Assembly (NCBI RefSeq): GCF_030410395.1
Contig: NZ_JAUHHF010000003.1
Coordinates: 62,001 to 126,000 of the forward strand
DNA: 64,000 bases
Reading direction: 5' to 3'
Source: Zwartia panacis
GTDB taxonomy: Bacteria; Pseudomonadota; Gammaproteobacteria; Burkholderiales; Burkholderiaceae_B
The notes beneath the pieces were generated by a model that saw only the letters and a program-made list of their open reading frames with translations, was not told the origin of the DNA and ran no database searches. The position numbers and the translations under genes were made by a program. Of this stretch, positions 25,998 to 34,564 are shown one piece after another (positions within the stretch are counted from its first letter, which is position 1; each line of letters begins with the position of its first letter).

Positions 25998-26981
25998 TCA
26001 ATTTTTGATGGCGACGCCCATTGTTGCAAAATACTTTTTGTACCATTCGGTTTCAGCTTTCAGCTGAGCGGCCAGCGCCTTGCTATCCTTGAAATCGAAC
26101 GGCAAGTAGTTGCGTTTGAGCATTGCTTTGAACTCATCAGACTGTACAACTTGAGTGAAGGTATCCTCAAGTTTTTTGAATACATCGGGAGGCAAGCCTT
26201 TGGGTACCGCGACAAAAATTCCCACATCAGGCGGATAGTCCCAGTCGCAACCGATATCTTTGAGCCTCGGAACATTGGGGAAATTTTGATCTTTCTCGCG
26301 TTGAAAAATAACGAGTTCGCGTAAGACGCCATCGTTGACGAGTGGTAAATGAGAGCCCGAACCTGCGGTGAAATCAACGTGATTACCCATCAGCATGGTG
26401 TTAGCCTTGGATCCTCCTTGCGTCGGGATCATCTTGAAATCGAGTCCCTTGCATTTCATGAGTGCCGCCACACCCATTTGCTGTGAACCCACCGCGATGC
26501 CCCCTGCTCCCGCCACCGCATATGACATACCTGGCTTGGACTTAGCATGCGCGATGAACTCATCGATTGTTTTCCAGGGTGAATTGCTATTCACAACAAT
26601 CGAACCATTATGGAAATAGCTGTACTGCAACATACCGACGACATTCTTCGGATCGTAGGAGACCTTCATGATCATCGGACGGCTGGTGATCGCAGCCGTA
26701 GAACCAACCAAAACGGTATAACCATCCGGCTTTTTCGATGCCAGCAAACCGGTCGAAACCGTACCGCCACCACCCCCTTTATTTTCCACAGTGATCGGTA
26801 CACCAAGAATTTTTTCCGCGCCAGCCGCCAATGTTCGCGCAGAAATGTCTGTGGTTGCACCCGCCGCATAGGAAACAATCATCGTGATGGGTTTGTCGGG
26901 AAACGTCTGAGCCTGAACAAGCCCCGTCGTGACAGTGGATAGGATGAATGCACCCAAGCCCATGGTTTGCCTGATAGTCAT
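25998..26981 (-). CDS. Bug/TctC-family periplasmic solute receptor
   Basis: 327 aa from the ATG at 26981, chosen for the AGGAG just upstream and the signal peptide that then begins MTIRQTMGLGAF and ends LVQAQ; a longer frame to 27119 would run into the divergent gene's start. Landmarks: VSYAAGATTDISARTLAAGA, VENKGGGGGTVSTGLLASKKPDGYTVLVG. The C-terminal half lacks the usual YKG motif and has MIPTQGGSKANTMLMGNHVDF instead, a more divergent member. It is divergent from another receptor gene, with about 135 bp between them. Confidence 0.9.
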   Translation of the reverse strand: MTIRQTMGLGAFILSTVTTGLVQAQTFPDKPITMIVSYAAGATTDISARTLAAGAEKILGVPITVENKGGGGGTVSTGLLASKKPDGYTVLVGSTAAITSRPMIMKVSYDPKNVVGMLQYSYFHNGSIVVNSNSPWKTIDEFIAHAKSKPGMSYAVAGAGGIAVGSQQMGVAALMKCKGLDFKMIPTQGGSKANTMLMGNHVDFTAGSGSHLPLVNDGVLRELVIFQREKDQNFPNVPRLKDIGCDWDYPPDVGIFVAVPKGLPPDVFKKLEDTFTQVVQSDEFKAMLKRNYLPFDFKDSKALAAQLKAETEWYKKYFATMGVAIKN

Positions 26982-27117
26982 TGAAGTCTCCTGATAATTT
27001 TTATAAGAAGTAATCAAGCTTTGACCTACTGTAGAACAAGCTGCCCTCTGCGACAAGCATAAGTCATGCAGATGGATTAGCATTGAACAAAATTCAAACA
27101 ACACCTTCGGAGACGTC

Positions 27118-28113
27118 ATGAAAGCATTCGAGTTGCGTTACAAATTATGCAAATTACTTAGCTTTTCTGCGCTGTTATTTACCCTGTTACCTGCGTCCTC
27201 ACATGCACAGCCTCAGCCTCAAATCAACAAACCCATCCGTTTGATTGTCCCCTACGCGCCTGGTGGAGCAACGGATGCGCTCGCGCGTTTGGTCGCACCC
27301 TATGTTGGAGAGGAGTTCGGCCAACAAGTGGTGATCGAAAATCGCCCAGGCGGCGGCAGCACGATCGGTACATTGGCCGTGGCTAAAGCCGAGCCAGATG
27401 GTTTGACGATCGGCATGATTGATGCCGCCTTCATCACCAACCCAAGCCTGATTGCCAAGCTCCCTTATGACACGCTTAAGGATTTCGCACCGATTGTGTT
27501 TGTCGCGACATCGCCGCTTGTGCTGGTGGTGAACCCCTCAATACCCGCCCAAAACGTTAAAGAGTTTGTGGCTTATGCCAAAGCCAATCCTGACAAGGTC
27601 ACCTTCGGCTCTGCGGGTCAGGGCACTGGTGTGCACCTTGCCGCCGAACAGTTCCGGGCACATGCTGGCGTACCGATGCTTCACGTACCATTCAAAGGAA
27701 CCGGCGAAGCGGTCACGCAACTTGTAGGCGGTCAGATCACGGCGATTTTCTCGACACAAACAGGCGCAAAATCCATGATCGATGCCGGTCGCTTGCGAGC
27801 GCTCGCCATCACGAGCCAGAAACGCAGTGACCTGCTGCCAAATGTGCCGACATTCGCCGAGTCTGGCTACAAAGACGTTGATGCCAGCACGATCAACGGT
27901 CTAATCGCACCCAAAGGTACACCTGACGCATATATCCAGCGTGTGAATGCCGCCATTAATCGGGCGCTTAAAAATCCGGCTTTGATTGCAAGACTCGACC
28001 AACAAGGATTCGTGATTGCGGGTGGAACGCCCCAACAATTTGCCGAATGGATTCCGAAGGAAATCGGCAAGTGGGGGAAAATCATCAAAGACGCCAACAT
28101 CCAAGCTCAATAG
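27118..28113 (+). CDS. Bug/TctC-family periplasmic solute receptor
   Basis: 331 aa, CGGAG before the ATG, signal peptide ending SSHAQPQP. Landmarks: VPYAPGGATDALARLVAPYV, VVIENRPGGGSTIGTLAVA, EPDGLTIGMI, HVPFKGTGEAVTQLVGGQI. It is 9 bp upstream of an enolase-superfamily enzyme, so the pair probably imports or senses that enzyme's sugar- or hydroxy-acid substrate. Confidence 0.93.
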   Translation: MKAFELRYKLCKLLSFSALLFTLLPASSHAQPQPQINKPIRLIVPYAPGGATDALARLVAPYVGEEFGQQVVIENRPGGGSTIGTLAVAKAEPDGLTIGMIDAAFITNPSLIAKLPYDTLKDFAPIVFVATSPLVLVVNPSIPAQNVKEFVAYAKANPDKVTFGSAGQGTGVHLAAEQFRAHAGVPMLHVPFKGTGEAVTQLVGGQITAIFSTQTGAKSMIDAGRLRALAITSQKRSDLLPNVPTFAESGYKDVDASTINGLIAPKGTPDAYIQRVNAAINRALKNPALIARLDQQGFVIAGGTPQQFAEWIPKEIGKWGKIIKDANIQAQ

Positions 28114-28122
28114 GCACATATT

Positions 28123-29211
28123 ATGACCATACGCAGTGTTGATACGATCGCCTTGAATCTCCCTTTTGAAATCTACGGTCCACGCCCTAAATTTGCAGGG
28201 CTGGATCGTTCGATGGAAATCCTTTTAGTACGTGTCGAAACAGACTCCGGTATCGTGGGTTGGGGAGAAGCGTTTGGCTACGGCATCTGGCCCGCCACGC
28301 GCGCAGCGATTCATGCCATGGTCGCACCCCTGGCAATCGGTCGTGACGAACGCGATATCGGCGCACTCATGAACGACTTGAATCGTAAACTGCATATCGT
28401 CGGACGCACAGGCCCGCTGGTCTATGCACTCGCAGGCCTGGACATCGCACTGTGGGATATTGCCGGCAAGGCTGCCAATCAACCTTTGCATGCCCTATTG
28501 GGCGGTGCGCACCATCACAAACTCCCCTGCTACGCGAGCTTGATGCGCTATACGGATCCAGCGCTCGTCGCTGAGAACTCTGCCCGCGTCGTCGAGCGCG
28601 GCTATGGTGCGGTCAAACTTCATGAGCTTGGTGTCGAGCATATTCAAGCCGCGCGCAATGCGATCGGACCTCGTATCGGTCTGATGATGGATGTGAATTG
28701 TCCATGGACGATCGACGAGGCGCTTAAAGTTGCCGAGGCCGTTCGTCCCTACGATTTGATGTGGTTTGAGGAGCCGATCTGGCCTCCAGAGGACTTTGAA
28801 AGCTTGGCCCAGGTGCGTCAACGCAGTGGACTCAAAATTGCTGCGGGAGAAAATACAATGAGTCCAAAGAACTTTGAGCAAATGTTCAAGGCTGGTGCAG
28901 TCGATATCGCTCAGCCAAGTGTCACTAAAATTGGTGGTGTCTCAGCCATGATGGAAGTCATCGGTTTGGCCCGCAAACATGGGGTGTCGATTGCACCGCA
29001 CTGTCCGTACTTTGGGCCTGGATTACTGGCCAGTATGCACATCACCGCCACCCTGGCCGAGCCCACCATGATCGAATATTCATTTGCTGACCTGGGTGCC
29101 AATCCACTGGGCGACGCCATCGAGGTCAAGAATGGCTTTTTAGATGTCCCGACAGGACCAGGACTTGGCAGGGATCCAGATCCGGAGATCCTTAAACGTT
29201 TCAGTGTTTAA
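28123..29211 (+). CDS. Enolase-superfamily (mandelate racemase/MLE-like) enzyme
   Basis: 362 aa. N-terminal capping domain and C-terminal barrel. Metal ligands appear as Asp in MMDVNCPW, Glu in WFEEPIWP and Glu in AAGENT. The second-strand motif is KLH (AVKLHELG), i.e. KxH rather than the usual KxK. The late His is in APHCPYFGPG. The spot where mandelate racemase carries the Asp of its His-Asp dyad reads QPSVTKIGG, with Ser. So the dyad is altered and the reaction, probably dehydration or racemisation of an acid sugar, cannot be named. Operon partner: the Bug receptor just upstream. Confidence 0.88.
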   Translation: MTIRSVDTIALNLPFEIYGPRPKFAGLDRSMEILLVRVETDSGIVGWGEAFGYGIWPATRAAIHAMVAPLAIGRDERDIGALMNDLNRKLHIVGRTGPLVYALAGLDIALWDIAGKAANQPLHALLGGAHHHKLPCYASLMRYTDPALVAENSARVVERGYGAVKLHELGVEHIQAARNAIGPRIGLMMDVNCPWTIDEALKVAEAVRPYDLMWFEEPIWPPEDFESLAQVRQRSGLKIAAGENTMSPKNFEQMFKAGAVDIAQPSVTKIGGVSAMMEVIGLARKHGVSIAPHCPYFGPGLLASMHITATLAEPTMIEYSFADLGANPLGDAIEVKNGFLDVPTGPGLGRDPDPEILKRFSV

Positions 29212-29224
29212 AGGCGTAAAAAAA

Positions 29225-29246
29225 GAAACCTGCTCTCGCAGGTTTC
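29225..29246. terminator. Bidirectional-type terminator between convergent genes
   Basis: GAAACCTGC, loop TCTC, GCAGGTTTC: a perfect 9-bp stem. A-rich sequence on the left gives a T-run for the minus-strand gene, and TCTT on the right serves the plus strand weakly. It lies between the enolase-superfamily gene and a convergent receptor gene. Confidence 0.8.
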
Positions 29247-29286
29247 TCTTCACTTAAAAAGTCGCTACCAGATAGCAGCAATTAAT

Positions 29287-30255
29287 TTACTCAACTTTTG
29301 CGCCAGAGGCTTCAACAACTTTTGACCACTTGGCTGTTTCCGCGGCAATGACTTTTCCGAAATCCTGAGGTGTTCCAGGAATTGGCACACCCCCCAATTC
29401 AGCCAAACGTTGCTGCATTTTTGGATCTGCTAAAAGTTTGTTCACAGCGGCATTAATTTTGTCGATCGCAGCCTGAGGTGTATTTTTAGGCATACCGATA
29501 CCAAACCAAGCTGTTGCTTCGTAGCCAGGAACGGTAGCGCCCACAGTTGGAAGATCAGGCATGGAAGGCTCGGCGGCAGCAGAAGTCACTGCCAGCGCAC
29601 GAATACGGTTGCTCTTGATGTGTGGAACCGATGATGGCAAATTATCGAACAGCACATCAACCTGACCCGCAGTCAAATCAATCAATGCCGGACCCGCGCC
29701 TTTGTATGGCACGTGCAGCATATTGCAGCCGGTCATGAATTTGAAGAGCTCACCGGACAAGTGCACCGAGGTGCCGCTACCCGAAGAGGCCATATTCACC
29801 TTGCCAGGATTGGCTTTGCAATAAGCAATAAACTCAGCCACAGTTTTCGCCGGGACAGAGTTGGAAACGACCATCACGTTCGGCGTGCGAATCAGACCTG
29901 CAACAGGCGCGATATCGCGAATGAAGTTATACGAAAGTTTCTTGTAAAGCGATGCGTTGATTCCGTTTGCGGGATTCACCAGCAACATCGTATAGCCGTC
30001 TGCGGGGGAGTTGATCACAAACTCAGTACCGATATTGTTTCCGCCGCCTGGCTTGTTTTCCACGATCACTTGTTGACCAAGGGACTCTGACAAACTCGCC
30101 GCGATGATGCGAGCCAACACGTCAGTTGTTCCACCTGGTGGATAAGGGACAACCCAACGGATGGGCTTGTTTGGATATTCCTGCGCGAAGCTCACGCCGC
30201 AAGCTCCGGCGAAAATGACACCAATCATGGCAAAGATACGAGCAATACGAAGCAT
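29287..30255 (-). CDS. Bug/TctC-family periplasmic solute receptor
   Basis: 322 aa, AGGAG before the ATG, signal peptide ending GVSFAQEYPNKP. Landmarks: VPYPPGGTTDVLARIIAASL, VIVENKPGGGNNIGTEFVI, ADGYTMLLV, HVPYKGAGPALIDLTAGQVDV. It stands alone, divergent from the CoA-transferase gene, with 234 bp between them in which I see no gene or clear site. Confidence 0.93.
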   Translation of the reverse strand: MLRIARIFAMIGVIFAGACGVSFAQEYPNKPIRWVVPYPPGGTTDVLARIIAASLSESLGQQVIVENKPGGGNNIGTEFVINSPADGYTMLLVNPANGINASLYKKLSYNFIRDIAPVAGLIRTPNVMVVSNSVPAKTVAEFIAYCKANPGKVNMASSGSGTSVHLSGELFKFMTGCNMLHVPYKGAGPALIDLTAGQVDVLFDNLPSSVPHIKSNRIRALAVTSAAAEPSMPDLPTVGATVPGYEATAWFGIGMPKNTPQAAIDKINAAVNKLLADPKMQQRLAELGGVPIPGTPQDFGKVIAAETAKWSKVVEASGAKVE

Positions 30256-30489
30256 TCAGATCTCCTGTGATTTTTATGAGCGAATGGATACGCCGTGCAA
30301 CATCGTACTGGGTTTTTATCAATTTGAGACCCTTTAAAACTAAATTTTTCTTATTCAGATCACATACCCCTACTCAACACACACCATTCAACGAAATATC
30401 CCCACCCTCAATCATCCCTTCGCAAAATACGAAGACCTCCGTCCAAACAACAAATGGACGGCCCCGCCCAAGCTCGGTAAATTTTGAGC

Positions 30490-31731
30490 ATGGAAAATAT
30501 TCAAACTTCGCACACCACTGCTGCCCCAACAAGCGCAGGACCACTCGTCGGGGTCAAAGTCCTCGAACTGGGACAACTGATCGCCGGACCCTTCGCAGGC
30601 AAAACACTTGCGGATTTCGGCGCCGAAATCATTAAAGTCGAATCACCCGAAGCGGGAGACCCCTTGCGTAAATGGCGCCTCCTGAAAGAGGGAACCTCGA
30701 TTTGGTGGCAGGTACAGTCACGCAACAAGCGCTCCCTAGCGTTGGATTTGAGAAGCCAGGAAGGCCAGGATATCGTGCGCCGTCTGGCCAGCGAAGCCGA
30801 CGTGCTCATTGAAAACTTTCGACCTGGCGCCATGGAAGGATGGGGACTCGATCCCGAGGATCTGTTGAAAGCAAATCCTGGACTGATTGTGCTGCGCGTC
30901 AGTGGTTACGGTCAGACTGGCCCCTACAAAAATCGACCCGGCTTTGGCGTCGTGGCCGAGGCCATGGGTGGCTTGAGGCATCTAACCGGAGAACCCGGCC
31001 GCGTACCCGTCCGGGTCGGCGTCAGCATCGGCGACACCCTGGCAGCTTTGCATGGCGTGATCGGTATCCTGCTCGCGCTGCATCACAAAAAGAATACCGG
31101 CGAGGGACAAATCATCGATGTTGCCCTCTACGAAGCAGTCTTTAACTGCATGGAAAGTTTGCTTCCCGAATACAGCGCCTTTAACGCCATCAGAGGCGCG
31201 GCTGGAAGTGCTCTGCCAGGCATCGCCCCGACCAACGCCTATCTGTGTCGTGATGGTGGTTACGCACTGATCGCAGGCAATGGCGACAGTATTTTTCGTC
31301 GTCTGATGATCATGATCGGACGTCCCGATTTAGCGCAGGATCCATCTTTGGCTAATAACGATGGTCGCGTGGCCCGGGTACAAGAGCTCGATGAAGTGAT
31401 CGGCGCATGGACGATCCAGCGCACCGTGGACGAAGTCCTTCAGGCGCTCGAGGACGTCAGTGTGCCCTCAGGTCGTATTTACACCATTGAAGATATCGCC
31501 AAAGACCCTCATTACCTGGCTCGTGGCATGCTCGAATCGATCGAACTCAACGATGGCAGCAAAGTTCTGGTGCCGGGCATTGTCCCCAAACTCTCGAAAA
31601 CGCCCGGTCAACGTCACCGTCTCGCCCCCTCTCTGGGTCAAGACTCAGAAACCATCCTCAAAGAAGTCGGTCTGACGGACCACCAGATTCAGCAACTGAT
31701 CGAGCGTGGCGTCGTCAAGGGAACAAGCTAA
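30490..31731 (+). CDS. Family III CoA-transferase (CaiB/BaiF)
   Basis: 413 aa from the ATG at 30490; a TTG two codons earlier is possible. Typical order: GVKVLELGQLIAGPFAGKTLADFGAEIIKVE, NKRSLALDLR, ADVLIENFRPGAM, SGYGQTGPYKNRPGFG, then IGDTLAALHGV where the Asp is the expected acyl-anhydride nucleophile, and VPSGRIYTIEDIAKDPHYLARGML near the end. It moves CoA between carboxylic acids, usually from succinyl-CoA to a catabolic acid. Flanked by a divergent Bug receptor and a LysR regulator, it probably activates the imported acid. Confidence 0.92.
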   Translation: MENIQTSHTTAAPTSAGPLVGVKVLELGQLIAGPFAGKTLADFGAEIIKVESPEAGDPLRKWRLLKEGTSIWWQVQSRNKRSLALDLRSQEGQDIVRRLASEADVLIENFRPGAMEGWGLDPEDLLKANPGLIVLRVSGYGQTGPYKNRPGFGVVAEAMGGLRHLTGEPGRVPVRVGVSIGDTLAALHGVIGILLALHHKKNTGEGQIIDVALYEAVFNCMESLLPEYSAFNAIRGAAGSALPGIAPTNAYLCRDGGYALIAGNGDSIFRRLMIMIGRPDLAQDPSLANNDGRVARVQELDEVIGAWTIQRTVDEVLQALEDVSVPSGRIYTIEDIAKDPHYLARGMLESIELNDGSKVLVPGIVPKLSKTPGQRHRLAPSLGQDSETILKEVGLTDHQIQQLIERGVVKGTS

Positions 31732-31809
31732 GGGAGAAAAAGCGAAGAGAACAACCAAAGAGAACAGGTAGAATGAATCTTAACAAGACATTCTTCATAC
31801 GGACGGAGC

Positions 31810-32766
31810 ATGAAAAATCCTCCTGCGAACCCTGCAAATCGAGCGCTCTCGTCCGTCTCCTTTAATCTCACCCGCTTTGATTTACTCTCCATTCGACTGG
31901 CCGTTTCTTGCGCCCAACATGGCAGCCTGACCGTCGCGGCACGCGAATGCAACATCGCACTTGCCGCAGCGAGCCGTCGCATCAAAGAACTCGAAGCAGG
32001 CCTGGGCCTTCCTCTCTTTGAACGCCGTCCGACAGGACTGATTCACACTTCAGCCACAAGTCCTTTTCTCAAGCACGCCTGGGAAATGCTGGGTGCCCTC
32101 TATGGCTTGGAATCTGAACTTTCTGATCTCAAGGAGGGAATTTCAAGACATATCAAAATTTGCGCGAGCTCAGCCGCGATCAACCAGTTTTTACCCCCGT
32201 TGTTGGCGAACTGGCAAAAAAATCATCCTCAAGTCCAAATCGATATTGAAGAGCAAGTTTCTGCTGCCGTTCTGATGCGTGTCCTTGAAGGACGCGCCGA
32301 AGTTGGCGTATTTGTCGAAGGCCCTGAGACACACGGTCTGCGTACCTGGCCATTTCGCGAGGATGAACTGGTTGTGGTCTGTTCACGCGCCCATCCTCTG
32401 GCTGCCACGCCTGCACGCACGCGTCTGGATTTTGATTCATTGCTGAGCGAGCAATGGATCAGCTTGGGTTCGGGTGCCGCGATGCTCCACGAGCAACAGC
32501 GAGCCGCCATGACGCTGGGTAAACCCCTGAAGATTCGCATGTATCTGCGCAGCTTCGATTCGATCTGCCACATGGTCGAAGCCAATCTCGGTATCGCATT
32601 ACTGCCCAAAACAGCCGTGGAGCCAAATCTTAAAACGATGAAACTCGCGTGGAGAAAGCTTAACGATCCGTGGGCAAAAAGAAAGATGCTGTTGGCGACC
32701 GCTCCCGGACCACAAACACCAATCGTGCAACGGTTGATCGAGTTTTTAGGTGAGTCCGCACCATGA
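31810..32766 (+). CDS. LysR-family transcriptional regulator
   Basis: 318 aa. N-terminal HTH (about 25-80: RLAVSCAQHGSLTVAARECNIALAAASRRIKELEAGLGLPLFERRPTGL) and periplasmic-binding-like effector domain with ASSAAINQFLPPLLANWQKNHPQVQIDIEE. It lies between the CoA-transferase and the autotransporter and shares a 4-base ATGA overlap with the latter, so the two are translated from one message. LysR regulators normally act on adjacent genes; targets here may be the CoA-transferase and the receptor. Confidence 0.93.
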   Translation: MKNPPANPANRALSSVSFNLTRFDLLSIRLAVSCAQHGSLTVAARECNIALAAASRRIKELEAGLGLPLFERRPTGLIHTSATSPFLKHAWEMLGALYGLESELSDLKEGISRHIKICASSAAINQFLPPLLANWQKNHPQVQIDIEEQVSAAVLMRVLEGRAEVGVFVEGPETHGLRTWPFREDELVVVCSRAHPLAATPARTRLDFDSLLSEQWISLGSGAAMLHEQQRAAMTLGKPLKIRMYLRSFDSICHMVEANLGIALLPKTAVEPNLKTMKLAWRKLNDPWAKRKMLLATAPGPQTPIVQRLIEFLGESAP

Positions 32767-34517
32767 GGTCAAAAAGCTGTAGGAGCAAAAGCAGCAATAG
32801 CAGCAATAGCAGCAGCAGGCTTGCGGCTCTCGTACTTGCCTCTGTCCTTTTCACCCTCGCCCTTCTGCCAGTGCTGACTCGTGCGCAGTCATCAAATACA
32901 TCATCCTGGCAAAACATCACTCAACCTTTGGGCACTCTACTCATCAACCCACCCCAAACCGCTCTGCAAGTCAATCAGTACCTCAGCAGTCTGGATCCTA
33001 ACATTACCCCTGCCACTTATCCTTTTGACGCAAGTACTGATGTCACCAAAATCCAGACGAGTCAGATGCTTTATTTTGTGCGGGTCTACAACGAAGCGTC
33101 CGGCTCCTATCCTGTCGGCAGCTGGATCATGCGCGCCTCGCAAGCCAGAGGACTGACACCCGCTCAAATCCGCAACATTCAGGCTCTCCCTGCGCTCCCG
33201 GCCAAATTCACACTCGTCAAAGTACCCGCCGGCATCATCATGTACACGGGCGTAGCCGCTCCTATCGCAGGCTGGGGCGATGGCGGCGCGACTCAATCCA
33301 AAATGATGGGACCGCCTTTTGTACCCCGATCCAATTTCATCAACCAGCAATTGATTGGCGATTGTTTTCTCTGCTATCGAACGCTGGCACCCACCGGAAA
33401 TGCCCATCAGATCGGTGCCGCACTCGATCGCGGAACACCCCAACCCTATTCGAATCTCGATACGCTCTACGATAATCTGGATCTCCTCTACGCACCTGAG
33501 ACTGCCGGACAATTTCGTACTGCGCTCAACGCGCTCTCGGGCGAAGCCGCCACCGCGACCCAAAACATCGCGCTGGGCAACACTTCATCCTTTGTCGACG
33601 CGATCCGTCAAAATACGTTCAACTGGCTCTTGCGACCGACCGGCACAGACAACATGCTCAGCACATCAAACTCTGCTCTGTGGGTGAACTTAAAAGCAAA
33701 CAGCTCGCTACTCAGAGGCGACAATGACACTGCGAGCGTCAACGCCTCTGGTGTCAGTCTGCAAGTCGGTCTCAACCGAAAAATTAGCCAAAATTTTTTG
33801 GCGGGCGTTGCTTTGGGTGGCTCTAACTCGAGCTTCTCAGTCAACGAACGTGCGAGTCATGGAACGCTCAACGCCTTCAATGCCGCGATCTACGGCATCG
33901 CAAAAAGTGACAATGTCTACGTCTCGGGCACACTCGCCTACGCATTTTCCGGTAACGATCTCAATCGGGACGTGATCGTCAACGAACTCTTCAATCAACT
34001 CAAGGGTAGCTTTAACAGCCAAATCCTGAGCGCACGCCTTGAAGCTGGATACCTTGCCCGACTCGAAAATATCAATGTGACACCCTATGCGGCCATCGAA
34101 CCGGGTTGGCTCTGGCAAGGCAGTTTTAACGAAAGTACGCGCGGCACTCAAACGCCAACGGTGAATCTTGGTCTGAACTATCAGTCTCAACAAATCACGT
34201 CCGTGCCCTTAACCCTCGGCCTACAACTCGACTCTGCACACGTTTTGAACAACGGCTGGACCCTGCGCCCGTCCATGCTCGTCGCCTGGATTCACAATCT
34301 CAACCCAACACGGCAGGTCGATGCGTCCTTGCAAATGCTTCCCGCACAGAGCTTCACCGTCTATGGGGCCTCAGCGCCTAAAAATGTCGGACGTTTGGTA
34401 CTTGGACTTTCGGGCACTCATCAGGCAGGCGTGACAAGCTATCTTGCTCTCGAAGCAAACGTTTCCAACCAAGGCCAAGCGCTCGGCATCAAAGCGGGCG
34501 TGAACGTGCGGTTTTAA
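32763..34517 (+). CDS. Autotransporter-type outer-membrane beta-barrel protein
   Basis: 584 aa. The Ser/Asn-rich N-terminus is coded by AGC-rich repeats, then a hydrophobic signal core ends LTRAQ. A middle region of about 250 residues contains a possible disulfide pair (GDCFLCYRT). The last about 280 residues are an autotransporter beta-barrel: alternating strands such as VSLQVGLNRKISQNFLAG and AYAFSGNDLN, ending in a C-terminal Phe (GVNVRF), the BAM signal. The passenger is short and lacks beta-helix repeats, so it may be a non-cleaved surface protein. Gene coupling to LysR is unusual. Confidence 0.85.
   Translation: MRSKSCRSKSSNSSNSSSRLAALVLASVLFTLALLPVLTRAQSSNTSSWQNITQPLGTLLINPPQTALQVNQYLSSLDPNITPATYPFDASTDVTKIQTSQMLYFVRVYNEASGSYPVGSWIMRASQARGLTPAQIRNIQALPALPAKFTLVKVPAGIIMYTGVAAPIAGWGDGGATQSKMMGPPFVPRSNFINQQLIGDCFLCYRTLAPTGNAHQIGAALDRGTPQPYSNLDTLYDNLDLLYAPETAGQFRTALNALSGEAATATQNIALGNTSSFVDAIRQNTFNWLLRPTGTDNMLSTSNSALWVNLKANSSLLRGDNDTASVNASGVSLQVGLNRKISQNFLAGVALGGSNSSFSVNERASHGTLNAFNAAIYGIAKSDNVYVSGTLAYAFSGNDLNRDVIVNELFNQLKGSFNSQILSARLEAGYLARLENINVTPYAAIEPGWLWQGSFNESTRGTQTPTVNLGLNYQSQQITSVPLTLGLQLDSAHVLNNGWTLRPSMLVAWIHNLNPTRQVDASLQMLPAQSFTVYGASAPKNVGRLVLGLSGTHQAGVTSYLALEANVSNQGQALGIKAGVNVRF
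32790..32816 (+). repeat. 9-bp in-frame microsatellite in autotransporter leader
   Basis: Three copies of AGCAGCAAT/C in tandem, read as Ser-Ser-Asn, Ser-Ser-Asn, Ser-Ser-Ser. A unit of 9 bases changes length without shifting frame. Confidence 0.75.
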
Positions 34518-34528
34518 TTTTCCGAATT

Positions 34529-34564
34529 AATACGCCTAATACGCCTAATATGCCTAATACGCCT
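34529..34564. repeat. Four 9-bp tandem repeats spanning a stop codon
   Basis: AATACGCCT at 34529-34537 and 34538-34546, AATATGCCT at 34547-34555, AATACGCCT at 34556-34564. On the minus strand every unit reads Ala-Tyr-stop in the frame of the alcohol dehydrogenase gene, whose real end (34554) lies inside the array. Confidence 0.85.

Noticed and set aside
32790-32816. CRISPR-like or phase-variable repeat
   Set aside because: Units are 9 bp and in frame, without spacers; neither a CRISPR nor able to switch the frame.
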